A stretch of 64,000 bases of DNA. Origin: JAGXOF01 sp046545575. GTDB lineage: Bacteria; Chloroflexota; Dehalococcoidia; SZUA-161; SpSt-899. The position numbers were made by a program, and so were the translations under genes. The DNA is taken from positions 6,812 through 70,811 of the forward strand of contig JBKGZM010000003.1 in the NCBI GenBank assembly GCA_046545575.1, written 5' to 3'. Of this stretch, positions 54,483 through 63,376 are shown piece by piece; positions within the stretch are counted from its first letter, which is position 1, and every line of letters begins with the position of its first letter. The notes under the pieces were generated by a model that was given only the letters and a program-made list of their open reading frames with translations, ran no database searches and had not been told where the DNA came from.

Positions 54483-55952
54483 TTGAATCTATATGATCTC
54501 AGCATCCACGAGGCGCACAATCTCCTGAAATCCCGGGAGATCTCGTCAGTAGAGCTTACCAAATCCGCACTCGAGAGAATCAAACAGGTAGACGGAGACC
54601 TGAACGCATTTGTAACCGTCACCGAGAATCTGGCCTTGAGCCAGGCCCAAAAGGCTGACGAACGATTGCAGAACGGTGATGCTACTCCTCTAACGGGGAT
54701 ACCAGCTGTTATCAAGGACAACATGTGCACGAAAGACATACGCACGACATGCTCCTCCAAAATCCTTGAGAATTTTGTGCCTCCCTACGATGCCATGGTA
54801 ATGGAGAAGCTGAATCCGCACGACATCGTGATGGTAGGCAAAGCGAACATGGACGAGTTTGCCATGGGGTCATCCAACGAGCACTCGGCATTCAGTCCCA
54901 CTCATAATCCCTGGAACCTGGAAATGGTCCCTGGGGGATCGAGCGGAGGGCCGGCAGCAGCAGTAGCATCTGGTGAGGCTGTTTATGCCCTGGGCTCGGA
55001 TACAGGAGGAAGCATCCGACTGCCTGCTGGATTCTGCAATGTCGTGGGGCTCAAGCCAACCTATGGGAGAGTCAGTCGCTACGGGCTCGTTGCCTTCGCT
55101 AGCTCACTCGACCAGATCGGACCAGTAACCGGAGACGTTACCGATGCCGCTCTGGTCCTGAACGCCATTGCTGGCCACGACCCGCGCGACTCCACATCCA
55201 TCCCGCAAGCTGTTCCAGACTACACACAGTCGCTCACGGAAGATATCAAGGGCCTCCGTTTGGGGGTTCCCAAAGAATACTTCGCCACAGGAACAGACAA
55301 AGGAGTAGAGGAAGCGATGCGGGCCGCCATCTCGAAGTTGGAGGAACTGGGAGCGCACGTAGAGGAAACCTCCCTTCCCAGCACGAGATACGCGCTGGCA
55401 GTCTACTACATAATCGCTCCTTCAGAGGCATCAGCCAACCTGGCCCGTTATGACGGGGTCAAGTACGGCTTCTCAGCACACGATGCTGACAGCATGTGGG
55501 AGGCGATGGAAAAAACGCGGCAGTACGGATTTGGTCCTGAGGTAAAGCGCCGTATCATGCTGGGAACATATGCGCTCTCGGCCGGCTACTACGATGCCTA
55601 CTACCTCAAAGCCCAGAAGGTCCGGACGCTGATAAGACAGGAATTTTCCGAAGCCTTTGAGAAATTCGATGCGCTGATTGCCCCCACCTGCCCCACCCCA
55701 CCCTTCAAGATCGGGGAGAGGATCGACGATCCCGTCCAGATGTATCTGACCGATGTCTGCACGCTTCCCATAAGCATCGCTGGCGTACCTGGGATATCAG
55801 TCCCGGCGGGATTCTCCCACGGATTGCCAGTGGGAATGCAGATCGTGGGCAAGCCGCTGGCTGAGGAAACGCTTCTCAGGATCGCATACACATTCGAGCA
55901 AAGCACGGAGTGGCACAAGAGGAAACCGCCTTTGGAACAGAAGGTTTCGTAA
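54483..55952 (+). CDS. gatA: Aspartyl/glutamyl-tRNA amidotransferase subunit A
   Basis: 489 residues, the amidase subunit that releases ammonia from glutamine. Amidase signature and Ser-cisSer-Lys triad: Lys in VIKDNMCTKD (near 78), GGSSGGPAAAVASG (near 155) and GSDTGGSIRLPA (near 176). TTG 54483 is preceded by AGGAGG with 6-nt spacing and begins at the family N-terminus. 17 nt downstream of gatC. Confidence 0.97.
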   Translation: MNLYDLSIHEAHNLLKSREISSVELTKSALERIKQVDGDLNAFVTVTENLALSQAQKADERLQNGDATPLTGIPAVIKDNMCTKDIRTTCSSKILENFVPPYDAMVMEKLNPHDIVMVGKANMDEFAMGSSNEHSAFSPTHNPWNLEMVPGGSSGGPAAAVASGEAVYALGSDTGGSIRLPAGFCNVVGLKPTYGRVSRYGLVAFASSLDQIGPVTGDVTDAALVLNAIAGHDPRDSTSIPQAVPDYTQSLTEDIKGLRLGVPKEYFATGTDKGVEEAMRAAISKLEELGAHVEETSLPSTRYALAVYYIIAPSEASANLARYDGVKYGFSAHDADSMWEAMEKTRQYGFGPEVKRRIMLGTYALSAGYYDAYYLKAQKVRTLIRQEFSEAFEKFDALIAPTCPTPPFKIGERIDDPVQMYLTDVCTLPISIAGVPGISVPAGFSHGLPVGMQIVGKPLAEETLLRIAYTFEQSTEWHKRKPPLEQKVS

Positions 55953-55960
55953 AATTGAGT

Positions 55961-56536
55961 ATGGAAGATATCAACTCTGGGAAGAACGACTTTGGACTCC
56001 TGCAGCGCGACGACACTGCGTTAGTTGTCATTGATGTTCAGGAGCGGCTATTCCCACATATAGCTCATGGGGAGATGGTAGCTGATAATATAGTTCGCCT
56101 GCTCCGCTTTGCAAAAATCATCGATCTTCCCGTCGTCATGACCGAGCAGCAAAATCTCGGCCCTACCATTCCTCAGATTAAAGAGGCAATACCAGAGCTA
56201 CCGGTCATTACCAAAATCGATTTCAGTGCCTTTAGATGCGATGAATTTATAGAACATTTGGAGAAACTCCGTAAACGAACACTGCTTCTCACGGGAATCG
56301 AATCACACATCTGTATAAATCAGACCGCTCTACAGGCTTTGCAGTCACCTTTTCATTTTAGGGTGCACGTCATCGGCGATGCCGTTTCTTCGCGTTCCCT
56401 GGATAACAAGGATTTCGCATTAGACAGAATGAGACAAAGTGGGGCTGTTATCTCTTCAACCGAGATGGTGATTTATGAATTACTGGAGAGGGCGGGGACG
56501 GATGAATTTAGAGAAGCACTCAAATTGATCAAGTAA
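55961..56536 (+). CDS. Isochorismatase-family cysteine hydrolase
   Basis: 191 residues. The Asp-Lys-Cys triad is visible: VVIDVQERLF (Asp), ITKIDFSAF (Lys) and ESHICINQT (Cys). Family members hydrolyse amides or isochorismate-type ethers; the substrate is unknown. The start is uncertain: ATG 55961 matches the family N-terminus but has no clear ribosome site, and the open frame reaches back to 55910 inside gatA. Confidence 0.85.
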   Translation: MEDINSGKNDFGLLQRDDTALVVIDVQERLFPHIAHGEMVADNIVRLLRFAKIIDLPVVMTEQQNLGPTIPQIKEAIPELPVITKIDFSAFRCDEFIEHLEKLRKRTLLLTGIESHICINQTALQALQSPFHFRVHVIGDAVSSRSLDNKDFALDRMRQSGAVISSTEMVIYELLERAGTDEFREALKLIK

Positions 56537-56787
56537 TGGCAGCTTTTCAAGAGAGAATGAAAAACTTATCTAGTGTTAAGTGCCACTCAGGCTACACCTA
56601 CGCCGAGCGCCTGGAGGCTCTCCCCTGGGAAGGCCAAACCCGACAGGTTGAGAACATCGAGAAGGAATGGCGGGAACCTGGGGAGAAGCACTTCTACGTG
56701 CGCACCGAAGATGATAAGCGCTTCCATGTATGCTATGATGAATTACGGGATAACTGGGTGGTCGAACCGATAAGCTGCTTATGCTGA
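56536..56787 (+). CDS. Small conserved-looking hypothetical protein
   Basis: 83 residues with a compact beta-rich look: GYTYAERLEALPW, then IEKEWREPGEKHFYVRTED and a C-terminal FHVCYDELRDNWVV. The pattern resembles small DUF6504-like proteins, but I cannot confirm this. The ATG overlaps the previous stop by one base (TAATG); an alternative ATG at 56557 has AGAGAGA upstream. Confidence 0.65.
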   Translation: MAAFQERMKNLSSVKCHSGYTYAERLEALPWEGQTRQVENIEKEWREPGEKHFYVRTEDDKRFHVCYDELRDNWVVEPISCLC

Positions 56788-56855
56788 GCTTTTTGAATCA
56801 TAAGCGGAAGTTCCTTCGATAGCATCAGAATATCGCTGAAAAAGAAGGGGCAAAA

Positions 56856-57335
56856 ATGGAAGAGATTCTAAAGATACTCGAGCAAGATGCCCGAACAAGT
56901 CCTGAGCAAATCGCGACCATGCTCGGGAGATCGGTTGACGAGGTAAATGAGGCCATCAAGCAAGCTGAGGAAAGCCGCACCATTGTCAAATACAAGACGA
57001 TGGTAAACTGGGAAAAGACGGGGAAAGAAGAGGTCCATGCCCTCATTGAGGTCACGGTCCAGCCTCAGCGTGAGGTCGGTTTTGACGCCATTGCCGAGCG
57101 AATTTACCGCTTCCCCGAGGCCAAGTCGGTGTATCTCATCTCTGGCACCTACGACCTTGCTGTACTGGTGGTAGCCAGGACGATGCAGGAAGTAGCAAAT
57201 TTTGTGTCGCAGAAGCTGTCCACTCTGGATTCGGTGCAGGGAACGGTGACCCACTTTCTCCTCAAACGTTATAAGGAGGATGGGGAAATCCTCGAGGATG
57301 GCGAAGGACCGAAGCGGGAACCTCTAACCCTTTGA
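56856..57335 (+). CDS. Lrp/AsnC-family transcriptional regulator
   Basis: 159 residues: an N-terminal winged helix-turn-helix (about 1-55, with PEQIATMLGRSVDEVNEAI as the recognition region) and a C-terminal RAM/ligand-sensing domain (VHALIEVTVQP, SGTYDLAVLV). Usually it senses amino acids. ATG 56856 follows AGAAGGGG. Targets cannot be read from sequence. Confidence 0.9.
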   Translation: MEEILKILEQDARTSPEQIATMLGRSVDEVNEAIKQAEESRTIVKYKTMVNWEKTGKEEVHALIEVTVQPQREVGFDAIAERIYRFPEAKSVYLISGTYDLAVLVVARTMQEVANFVSQKLSTLDSVQGTVTHFLLKRYKEDGEILEDGEGPKREPLTL

Positions 57336-57429
57336 GCGGGCCACTCAACCATCATCAACCAGCCGAAGCCCAGCCGGCTCCAAATTTATAATTTTTGGTT
57401 TTTGATCTTTGATTTTCAATAGATCCCAA

Positions 57430-57435
57430 TATAAT
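57430..57435 (+). promoter_or_regulatory. -10 box of the alpha/beta hydrolase gene
   Basis: A perfect TATAAT with a poor -35 (CTTTGA or TTGATT). Transcription near 57442 would make the ATG at 57441 unusable and point to the ATG at 57462. Confidence 0.35.
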
Positions 57436-57440
57436 GATTT

Positions 57441-58193
57441 ATGAAGCGAGATCACACAGCTATGGAAACCACTGAAAAGCCTGTCGAATTTGAAAGCAGA
57501 TGGATCAGGGTCGGAGAGGCCAACATCCACTATCTGGTAGGTGGTGAAGGCACACCTCTGGTGCTCCTTCACGGTAGCGGTGGTGGAGCGGAGAACGAGT
57601 GGGGGCCCAACCTGGAAATTATGGCGCGTAACTTCCGGATCTATGCGCCGGACTTGGTAGGCTTCGGTAAAAGCGATAAGCCCACGACAAATTACAACCA
57701 AAGGTTCTTGAAGGATTTCTTCACTGAGTTTGTGGAAGCAATGGGCTTGGAACGCATAAATCTTATGGGACACTCGTTGGGTGGAGGCGTTGCTCTGGCA
57801 TTCGCCTTTGATCATCCGGGAAAGGTGGAAAATCTTGTCCTGGTAGGCAGCTCAGGGCTCAGCACGAAAACGGGCTTCCTCGGCAAGTTGCTCATACCTC
57901 TTTTCGGCTTGTACGCGAAGTTGGCGGGGAATCATTCCTTTGCCTCAATAGTTGAGCGCGGAGACGACAGTGAGGCATGGGAGATATTTATGGACAGACT
58001 GCCGGAATTGATAACACCTACACTGCTCCTGTGGGGAGAACGGGATGGATACATGCCCGTGAAACTGGCTCACCAGGCCCATGAGCGCCTTCCGAACTCA
58101 CGGCTTCATGTGTTCGAGAAGTGCTGGCACGCGCCTCAGAGAGCACGGACCGAGGAATTCAACAGTTTAGTCCTGAATTTTCTGAAGGAGTAA
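57441..58193 (+). CDS. Alpha/beta hydrolase
   Basis: 250 residues. Oxyanion region VLLHGSGGG (near 50), nucleophile elbow GHSLGG (near 112), Asp in LLWGERDGYMP (near 198), His in CWHAPQRA (near 229). The cap between strands 6 and 7 is short compared with the 270-290-residue relatives such as meta-cleavage hydrolases. Substrate unknown. The start may be the ATG at 57462. The next gene starts 1 nt after its stop codon. Confidence 0.88.
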   Translation: MKRDHTAMETTEKPVEFESRWIRVGEANIHYLVGGEGTPLVLLHGSGGGAENEWGPNLEIMARNFRIYAPDLVGFGKSDKPTTNYNQRFLKDFFTEFVEAMGLERINLMGHSLGGGVALAFAFDHPGKVENLVLVGSSGLSTKTGFLGKLLIPLFGLYAKLAGNHSFASIVERGDDSEAWEIFMDRLPELITPTLLLWGERDGYMPVKLAHQAHERLPNSRLHVFEKCWHAPQRARTEEFNSLVLNFLKE

Positions 58194-58194
58194 T

Positions 58195-58659
58195 ATGCTT
58201 ATTGGCGTTATCGGCGGAGGTAACTGTTCATCGGAAGGAGCCCGGATGGCGGAGGCGGTCGGACATGAACTGGCAAAGAATGGTGCTACGCTGGTGTGCG
58301 GGGGGCTGGGAGGGGTTATGGAGGCTGCCTGCAAGGGAGCCAAAGAAGCCGGAGGACTGACCATTGGCATCCTACCGGGCAATGATAAAACGAGCGCAAA
58401 TCCCTATGTGGATATCCCAATCGTAACTGGGATGGGGGAAATGCGCAACGTGATTATCATAAAATCGGTACAGGCGGCCATTGCCATTGAAGGCGAGTTC
58501 GGTACCCTATCCGAGATCGCTCATTGTTTTAAGTGGGGAGTCCCCGTTGTCGGACTCAACACCTGGGAGTTTTCAAGGCAAGGTCAGGTATTGGGTTCAG
58601 TGATTAAAGCTAGCAGTCCGCAGGACGCCGTGGAGAAGGCACTGGCTACGATTAACTAA
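58195..58659 (+). CDS. LOG-like Rossmann protein (TIGR00725 type)
   Basis: 154 residues, with GVIGGG at the start, GGLGGVMEAACKGAKEAGG (near 37-55) and EGEFGTLSEIA (near 100-110), the motif family of cytokinin-activating LOG and the so-called lysine-decarboxylase-like proteins. The usual PGGxGTxxE reads EGEFGTLSE. A nucleotide-monophosphate-related function is plausible. ATG 58195 is 1 nt after the hydrolase stop. Confidence 0.82.
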   Translation: MLIGVIGGGNCSSEGARMAEAVGHELAKNGATLVCGGLGGVMEAACKGAKEAGGLTIGILPGNDKTSANPYVDIPIVTGMGEMRNVIIIKSVQAAIAIEGEFGTLSEIAHCFKWGVPVVGLNTWEFSRQGQVLGSVIKASSPQDAVEKALATIN

Positions 58660-58675
58660 GTTAACTAGGTAACAA

Positions 58676-59236
58676 ATGTCAGAGGAACAGAACCAAAAAA
58701 CCATCAGCGGCGAGGTAGTTTCCCACCTGAGAGATATCTGGATGCAGAGAATATCCAGAGCAAACGAAAAACTACGCACCCTTTTGCTTTCCTTCAGTAT
58801 TTTTATGACTTTCTTCGTGTTTACATTTAGTAATCTTGCCAATAACAGTCCAAAGGGAGAGTTGGACTTATTAAGAGGATGGCTCGGCGGTTCTCTTTTA
58901 CTTTTTCTACTCTCGCTCTCTGCTTTCGCGGTGGGCTTACTTAAAGAGGAACCCCAACAGTTTGAAGAACTTCATTCTCGCATAGTTGATAATGCTGACA
59001 AGGTTAATGAATGCGAAAAGCACAAAGCCGAGGAAGAAGCAAAAGACTGCTTTCGCCACAAACAGACTTTGGCTATCGTGGGGACCCTTTTTTTGCTACT
59101 CGCGTTGATTACGTTAGCTGTTCCCTTCTTAACGCAGCTGTACGATCTTTCACCAATATCCCCGATTGCAACAATGTCTGTTATATTCGTCCTAGTGATG
59201 ATATTCATCATCAGAAAACGAGGAAAGACTTCATGA
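58676..59236 (+). CDS. Hypothetical four-helix membrane protein
   Basis: 186 residues. Hydrophobic segments near 38-58, 68-90, 125-147 and 153-180, with a charged loop (KVNECEKHKAEEEAKD) between the second and third. No recognised family. The lower G+C and plain composition differ slightly from its neighbours. It starts 16 nt after the previous stop and is probably co-transcribed. Confidence 0.7.
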   Translation: MSEEQNQKTISGEVVSHLRDIWMQRISRANEKLRTLLLSFSIFMTFFVFTFSNLANNSPKGELDLLRGWLGGSLLLFLLSLSAFAVGLLKEEPQQFEELHSRIVDNADKVNECEKHKAEEEAKDCFRHKQTLAIVGTLFLLLALITLAVPFLTQLYDLSPISPIATMSVIFVLVMIFIIRKRGKTS

Positions 59237-59284
59237 TCTGAGGGCAAAATAGACAGCGAAGAAAAAGAGATAAAAAGGAGACCA

Positions 59285-60577
59285 ATGAAAATCACGCAAA
59301 TTAGAGCCAGAGAGATTCTGGATTCGCGGGGAAACCCAACGATAGAGGTTGACGTTATACTCGAGGGCGGAGCTTTCGGCCGGGCAGCAGTACCGTCAGG
59401 GGCAAGCACCGGCACCTATGAGGCCCATGAACTTCGAGACGGGGATGCAGCAAGGTTCGGAGGAAAGGGCGTGCTCAGGGCAGTGGAGAACGTCAACGAG
59501 CTAATCGGCCCAGCACTTATCGGAATAGATGCCACCAAGCAAGAGGGCATCGACCAGAAGATGCTTGAACTGGATGGCACCACAACCAAGTCAAAACTGG
59601 GAGCAAATGCCATCCTTGGCGTTTCGCTTGCCGTTGCACACGCTGCCGCCAACTCCCAGAGAATTCCCCTGTATCGATACCTCGGAGGAGAAGAAGCATG
59701 TCTCCTGCCCGTCCCCCTTATGAATATCCTGAACGGTGGGAAGCACGCCGCTGGATCCGTCGATTTCCAGGAATTCATGATAGTGCCCGCAGGCTCACCA
59801 ACTTTCGCGGAGGCCCTCCGGATGGGAGCCGAGATATACCAATCGCTGAAGAAAATCCTCACTCAAAAAGGGCTCTCAACCGGAGTTGGAGACGAGGGAG
59901 GATTCGCTCCCGCGCTACCTTCCAATCAAGCAGCAGTGGAAGTCCTGGTCGACGCCATCGAAGCCACAGGCTATAGTCCCGGTAAACATTGCTTCCTCGC
60001 ACTGGACCCGGCAGCCAGTGAATTCTTCAACGATAATCAATACGATCTTTCAAAAGAAGGTCGGCAGTTATCCAGCGAGGAGCTTGTCGACTACTATGCC
60101 AACCTTGCATTCAACTACCCCCTTATCAGCATCGAAGATGGCCTGGCCGAGGACGACTGGAAAGGATGGCAGCATCTCACCAAAACACTGGGCGACAGAG
60201 TACAACTCGTCGGTGATGACCTCTACGTTACAAATATGGAACGCATCTCCAAGGGGATCTTCCAGAAGGTAAGCAACTCCGTTCTCATCAAACCCAATCA
60301 AATTGGCACTCTGGGGGAAACGCGTTCCGCAGTCAAAATGGCCCGGGATGTCGGCTGGACAGCCATCGTAAGTCACCGCTCAGGTGAGACAGAGGACACA
60401 ACCATAAGCGACCTCTGTGTCGGGCTCGGTACCGGACAGATAAAAACCGGCGCACCATGCCGTTCAGAAAGGGTAGCCAAATACAACAGGCTCTTACGCA
60501 TTGAGGAGGAACTGGAAGATAGAGCACAATATGCTGGGCTCGCAGCATTCAACAATCTTGATTGGAATAAAGGATAA
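59285..60577 (+). CDS. eno: Enolase
   Basis: Interconverts 2-phosphoglycerate and phosphoenolpyruvate. 430 residues with SGASTGTYEAHELRDGD (near 39), GDDLYVTN (near 317), KPNQIGTLGET and SHRSGETEDTTISDL (near 368), all catalytic and metal residues intact. ATG 59285 has AAAGGAG 6 nt upstream. Confidence 0.98.
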   Translation: MKITQIRAREILDSRGNPTIEVDVILEGGAFGRAAVPSGASTGTYEAHELRDGDAARFGGKGVLRAVENVNELIGPALIGIDATKQEGIDQKMLELDGTTTKSKLGANAILGVSLAVAHAAANSQRIPLYRYLGGEEACLLPVPLMNILNGGKHAAGSVDFQEFMIVPAGSPTFAEALRMGAEIYQSLKKILTQKGLSTGVGDEGGFAPALPSNQAAVEVLVDAIEATGYSPGKHCFLALDPAASEFFNDNQYDLSKEGRQLSSEELVDYYANLAFNYPLISIEDGLAEDDWKGWQHLTKTLGDRVQLVGDDLYVTNMERISKGIFQKVSNSVLIKPNQIGTLGETRSAVKMARDVGWTAIVSHRSGETEDTTISDLCVGLGTGQIKTGAPCRSERVAKYNRLLRIEEELEDRAQYAGLAAFNNLDWNKG

Positions 60578-60580
60578 GGT

Positions 60581-61573
60581 ATGCAGATCGTTGAGGGAGT
60601 TTATCAAATACAGATCCCACTTGACAACACCCCAATGGGGCACGTTAACACATATTTGATAAAAGGAGATGATGGATGGGTGCTCGTCGATACCGGATGG
60701 GACACACCATCTGCATTTGAATCTCTCCAAAGCCAGCTCAGGGATATAGGGCTGGATTTCCGGGATATCACACGGATACTTATTACACATGCCCACCCCG
60801 ATCACTTCGGTATGGCTGGCAAGATCAAGGGCCTGTCAGGGGCTAAAGTTGCCATGCACAGGCTGGAAGCGGAAACCATACAGTCCAGATACTGGGATAT
60901 GGACTCCCTCCTCCAACAGATGGGAGACTGGCTTCGCAGCAATGGCATCCCCGATGAGGAATTACCCGCCTTGCGGAATGTCTCACTGGGGATGGCAAAG
61001 CTCGTCGACTGCGTTGAGCCCGATTGGCCCCTCTCCGGTGGGGAAATCATTCCCGTCAAGGATGCTTCTTTACAGGTCCTGTGGTGCCCGGGCCATTCGC
61101 CGGGTCATATCTGCTTCTACGACCACAATAGAAAATTACTTTTCGCGGGCGACCACATCCTTCCGGAGATAACCCCCAATGTCAGCTTACACGTACAGTC
61201 TGGGCCAGATCCTCTTGGCGACTACTTGAAATCCCTGGAGATGCTGTCTGAACTGGATGTGGAGAAGGTTCTACCAGGACACGAGTACATCTTTACCAAC
61301 TTCCAACAAAGGATAGAGGAATTGAAATCGCACCGGAAAGAAAGAATGGATAACGTTATGGAGGCAGTCGAAGACATACCGCAAGTAGGATATGACATCG
61401 CCTCCAAAGTGCCATGGATGGAGGGAAAAGCTGCATGGAACAAGTTGGGGCCTTTAGATAAACGAGCGGCTGTCTGCGAGACCCTGGCCCATCTGGAAGT
61501 GCTCACAAACGACCATAGGATAGATAAAATCAAAGACGAGCATGTATCCTATAAAATGAGGGATAGAAAATGA
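60581..61573 (+). CDS. Metallo-beta-lactamase-fold hydrolase
   Basis: 330 residues. Zinc motif HAHPDH with His70, His72, Asp74, His75; third His in GHSPGHICF; Asp in FAGDHILPE; last His in GHEYIF. A C-terminal helical extension of about 80 residues fits the glyoxalase II / LACTB2-like group. The substrate is unknown. It starts 3 nt after eno and overlaps the radical SAM gene by 4 nt. Confidence 0.88.
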   Translation: MQIVEGVYQIQIPLDNTPMGHVNTYLIKGDDGWVLVDTGWDTPSAFESLQSQLRDIGLDFRDITRILITHAHPDHFGMAGKIKGLSGAKVAMHRLEAETIQSRYWDMDSLLQQMGDWLRSNGIPDEELPALRNVSLGMAKLVDCVEPDWPLSGGEIIPVKDASLQVLWCPGHSPGHICFYDHNRKLLFAGDHILPEITPNVSLHVQSGPDPLGDYLKSLEMLSELDVEKVLPGHEYIFTNFQQRIEELKSHRKERMDNVMEAVEDIPQVGYDIASKVPWMEGKAAWNKLGPLDKRAAVCETLAHLEVLTNDHRIDKIKDEHVSYKMRDRK

Positions 61574-62505
61574 GTTTTCAGAGACCTAACATAATCAGAC
61601 CACCCAGCGAGTGGAAAAGTTACTATCTGCCGGTAACGAGTGGATGCTCCAATAATACCTGTACCTTTTGCACCTACTATTATGGCTCCAAGCTGCAGAT
61701 GCGAGATGTAGAAGACGTTAAGGCGGAGATCGATGCGTTAGCCCTTTACTTACGTAATGGTGTTCGGACGCCTGGGGTCCATCCCATCGTGTATGAACTC
61801 GCACCCTATATGGAATCAAAGCGCGTGTTCCTGCAGGATGCCGATGCCCTGGTTTATCCGCACGAAAAGATGGTTGAGGTGCTTCAATACCTGAATTACA
61901 AATTCCCCGATCTTGAGAGGGTTGCTGCGTATGCTACTCCACAGGACCTGTTAAGAAGGTCCGTTGATCAACTCAAGGCTCTGCGAGACTTAAAGCTGGA
62001 TATCCTCTACGTGGGGTTTGAGAGCGGCGACGATGATGTGCTTCAGCACGTTCAGAAGAATGCCACTCATGACGAGATAGTGGAAGCGGCCAAGAAGCCA
62101 AAGGCTGCTGGCATTACGCTTTCGGCGACGGTGATCCTGGGATTGGCAGGGGTAGAAGGAAGCGAGAAACACGCCAGGGAAACAGCGCGCTTGCTGAATG
62201 AAACCGACCCCGAATTCGCTGCTGCCCTGACCCTTACCCTTACTCCGGGGACTCCTCTATACGAGGAGATGCAAGAGGGGAAATTCCAGCTTATCACGCC
62301 ATTTCAGTCGCTCCAAGAACTCAGGACCATGGTAGAGCACCTTGAGCTTACTGACTGCTTTTTCAGCTCCATGCATGCATCCAATTATATCTCTATACGC
62401 GGAAGGCTACCCCATGAGAAAAGCAAGATGCTGAGGGAAATAGACGAGATATTGCAGAAGAAAGACCCTGCTTTGCTACGGCCTGAGTTTTTGAGGGGAC
62501 TGTAG
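61570..62505 (+). CDS. Radical SAM protein with CX4CX2C cluster motif
   Basis: 311 residues. The 4Fe-4S motif is SGCSNNTCTFCTYYYG (near 19-34): C-x4-C-x2-C instead of the common C-x3-C-x2-C. The rest is a partial TIM barrel (YVGFESGDDDVLQHV with the SAM-contacting Glu), like HemN- or B12-less COG1032-type enzymes. Reaction unknown. ATG overlaps the preceding stop by 4 nt. Confidence 0.85.
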   Translation: MSFQRPNIIRPPSEWKSYYLPVTSGCSNNTCTFCTYYYGSKLQMRDVEDVKAEIDALALYLRNGVRTPGVHPIVYELAPYMESKRVFLQDADALVYPHEKMVEVLQYLNYKFPDLERVAAYATPQDLLRRSVDQLKALRDLKLDILYVGFESGDDDVLQHVQKNATHDEIVEAAKKPKAAGITLSATVILGLAGVEGSEKHARETARLLNETDPEFAAALTLTLTPGTPLYEEMQEGKFQLITPFQSLQELRTMVEHLELTDCFFSSMHASNYISIRGRLPHEKSKMLREIDEILQKKDPALLRPEFLRGL

Positions 62506-62558
62506 TTATAGTAAACTACTTCCCTACAGCGGGCTTTAAGTCTATCACAAGGTTTATG

Positions 62559-63071
62559 CTAGCCGTATTTCGAGCCCTTTTTGCGAGTTGTCTCAATCAG
62601 TCTGCTTCTTAATCTGGCTATCATATCCCTTAATGGCATGATCTCCTCATCTGCCAGGCAAGACATTATCTCTTTTTCCACAGGATCATTGTCATCAATA
62701 GTAGCTCTCATCGTTTCTAAACCGGCTGATGTCACCTTCACCCGCACAGTCCTGCGGTCTGTACTGGTGCGCTCCCTCACGACAAGACCATCTTGTTCGA
62801 GGCTATCAACCAGCCGTGTGATCCGATAGTTGGACCGAAGCATAAGTCTCGCCAATTCGCTCAGCGTCAGGGAACCCCCTCTAAGTATAAGAAACAACAG
62901 CGCAAAAAACCTCAGCCAATCTGTGTTTGCGTTCAAATAGGTATATACCCATCTATTTACCACGTCCGCGAAGTGTATAATCTGCGGGAGCTGTCTAGCC
63001 CCAATCGCGTCTCTAACGGACTGAAGCTCTTTGCTGTTGGGAAAACTCATTGCCTTATCATTATTTTCCAT
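62559..63071 (-). CDS. MarR-family transcriptional regulator
   Basis: 170 residues, winged helix-turn-helix (about 70-130; LTLSELARLMLRSNYRITRLVDSLEQ as recognition part, followed by the wing RTSTDRRTVRVKVT). It is divergent from the glycyl radical enzyme gene and separated from it by 305 nt rich in CTAG dyads. It probably represses both directions, relieved by the enzyme's substrate. ATG 63071 has AGGAG upstream. Confidence 0.9.
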   Translation of the reverse strand: MENNDKAMSFPNSKELQSVRDAIGARQLPQIIHFADVVNRWVYTYLNANTDWLRFFALLFLILRGGSLTLSELARLMLRSNYRITRLVDSLEQDGLVVRERTSTDRRTVRVKVTSAGLETMRATIDDNDPVEKEIMSCLADEEIMPLRDMIARLRSRLIETTRKKGSKYG

Positions 63072-63082
63072 AAACTAACTCC

Positions 63083-63143
63083 TGACTAGTGATAATGTAC
63101 AAATAGTGCTCAAATTATATCAAACATCTGAACTAGCCTTCTA
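63083..63143 (-). promoter_or_regulatory. marR promoter and operator candidates
   Basis: Extended -10 TGATATAAT on the minus strand (TATAAT at 63117-63112). ACTAG-CCTT-CTAGT (63130-63143) is a perfect dyad near the -35 position, and ACTAGT (63083-63088) lies in the leader. Three of the five CTAG tetranucleotides of this intergenic region are here. Confidence 0.55.
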
Positions 63144-63209
63144 GTGCAAGGTTTAGTAACGCGTTAATTTTAACAGTAGATGCCTAATTATATGTGCGTA
63201 AGTAGAATA

Positions 63210-63247
63210 TCTACCTAGTTGACATCTATCTAGGGGTATGATATATT
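63210..63247 (+). promoter_or_regulatory. Glycyl radical gene promoter with CTAG operator
   Basis: TTGACA (63219-63224), 17 nt, TATATT (63242-63247). CCTAG (63214-63218) and CTAGG (63230-63234) form an inverted repeat over the -35 box; read another way, TCTACCTAG (63210) and TCTATCTAG (63225) are direct repeats 15 nt apart. This fits repression by the divergent MarR protein. Confidence 0.6.
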
Positions 63248-63288
63248 ATTTGCCAAACGGAGTCAACTGAAACGAAGGTACACAGATT

Positions 63289-63354
63289 TTGGTAGCATTA
63301 GCTAAAGAGGTAGCATTCTTAAGTGAAAGGTTGCTTGCTACACATGGGAAGTGA
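63289..63354 (+). CDS. Possible leader peptide upstream of the glycyl radical enzyme
   Basis: TTG 63289 to TGA 63354 would give 21 residues (MVALAKEVAFLSERLLATHGK). It contains a 9-nt direct repeat GGTAGCATT (63291, 63309). GAAGG stands about 11 nt upstream. It ends 22 nt before the enzyme start. It may be a translated leader or simply untranslated leader; evidence is weak. Confidence 0.2.
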   Translation: MVALAKEVAFLSERLLATHGK

Positions 63355-63376
63355 CTACTGGTGGAGGTATAGGGGC

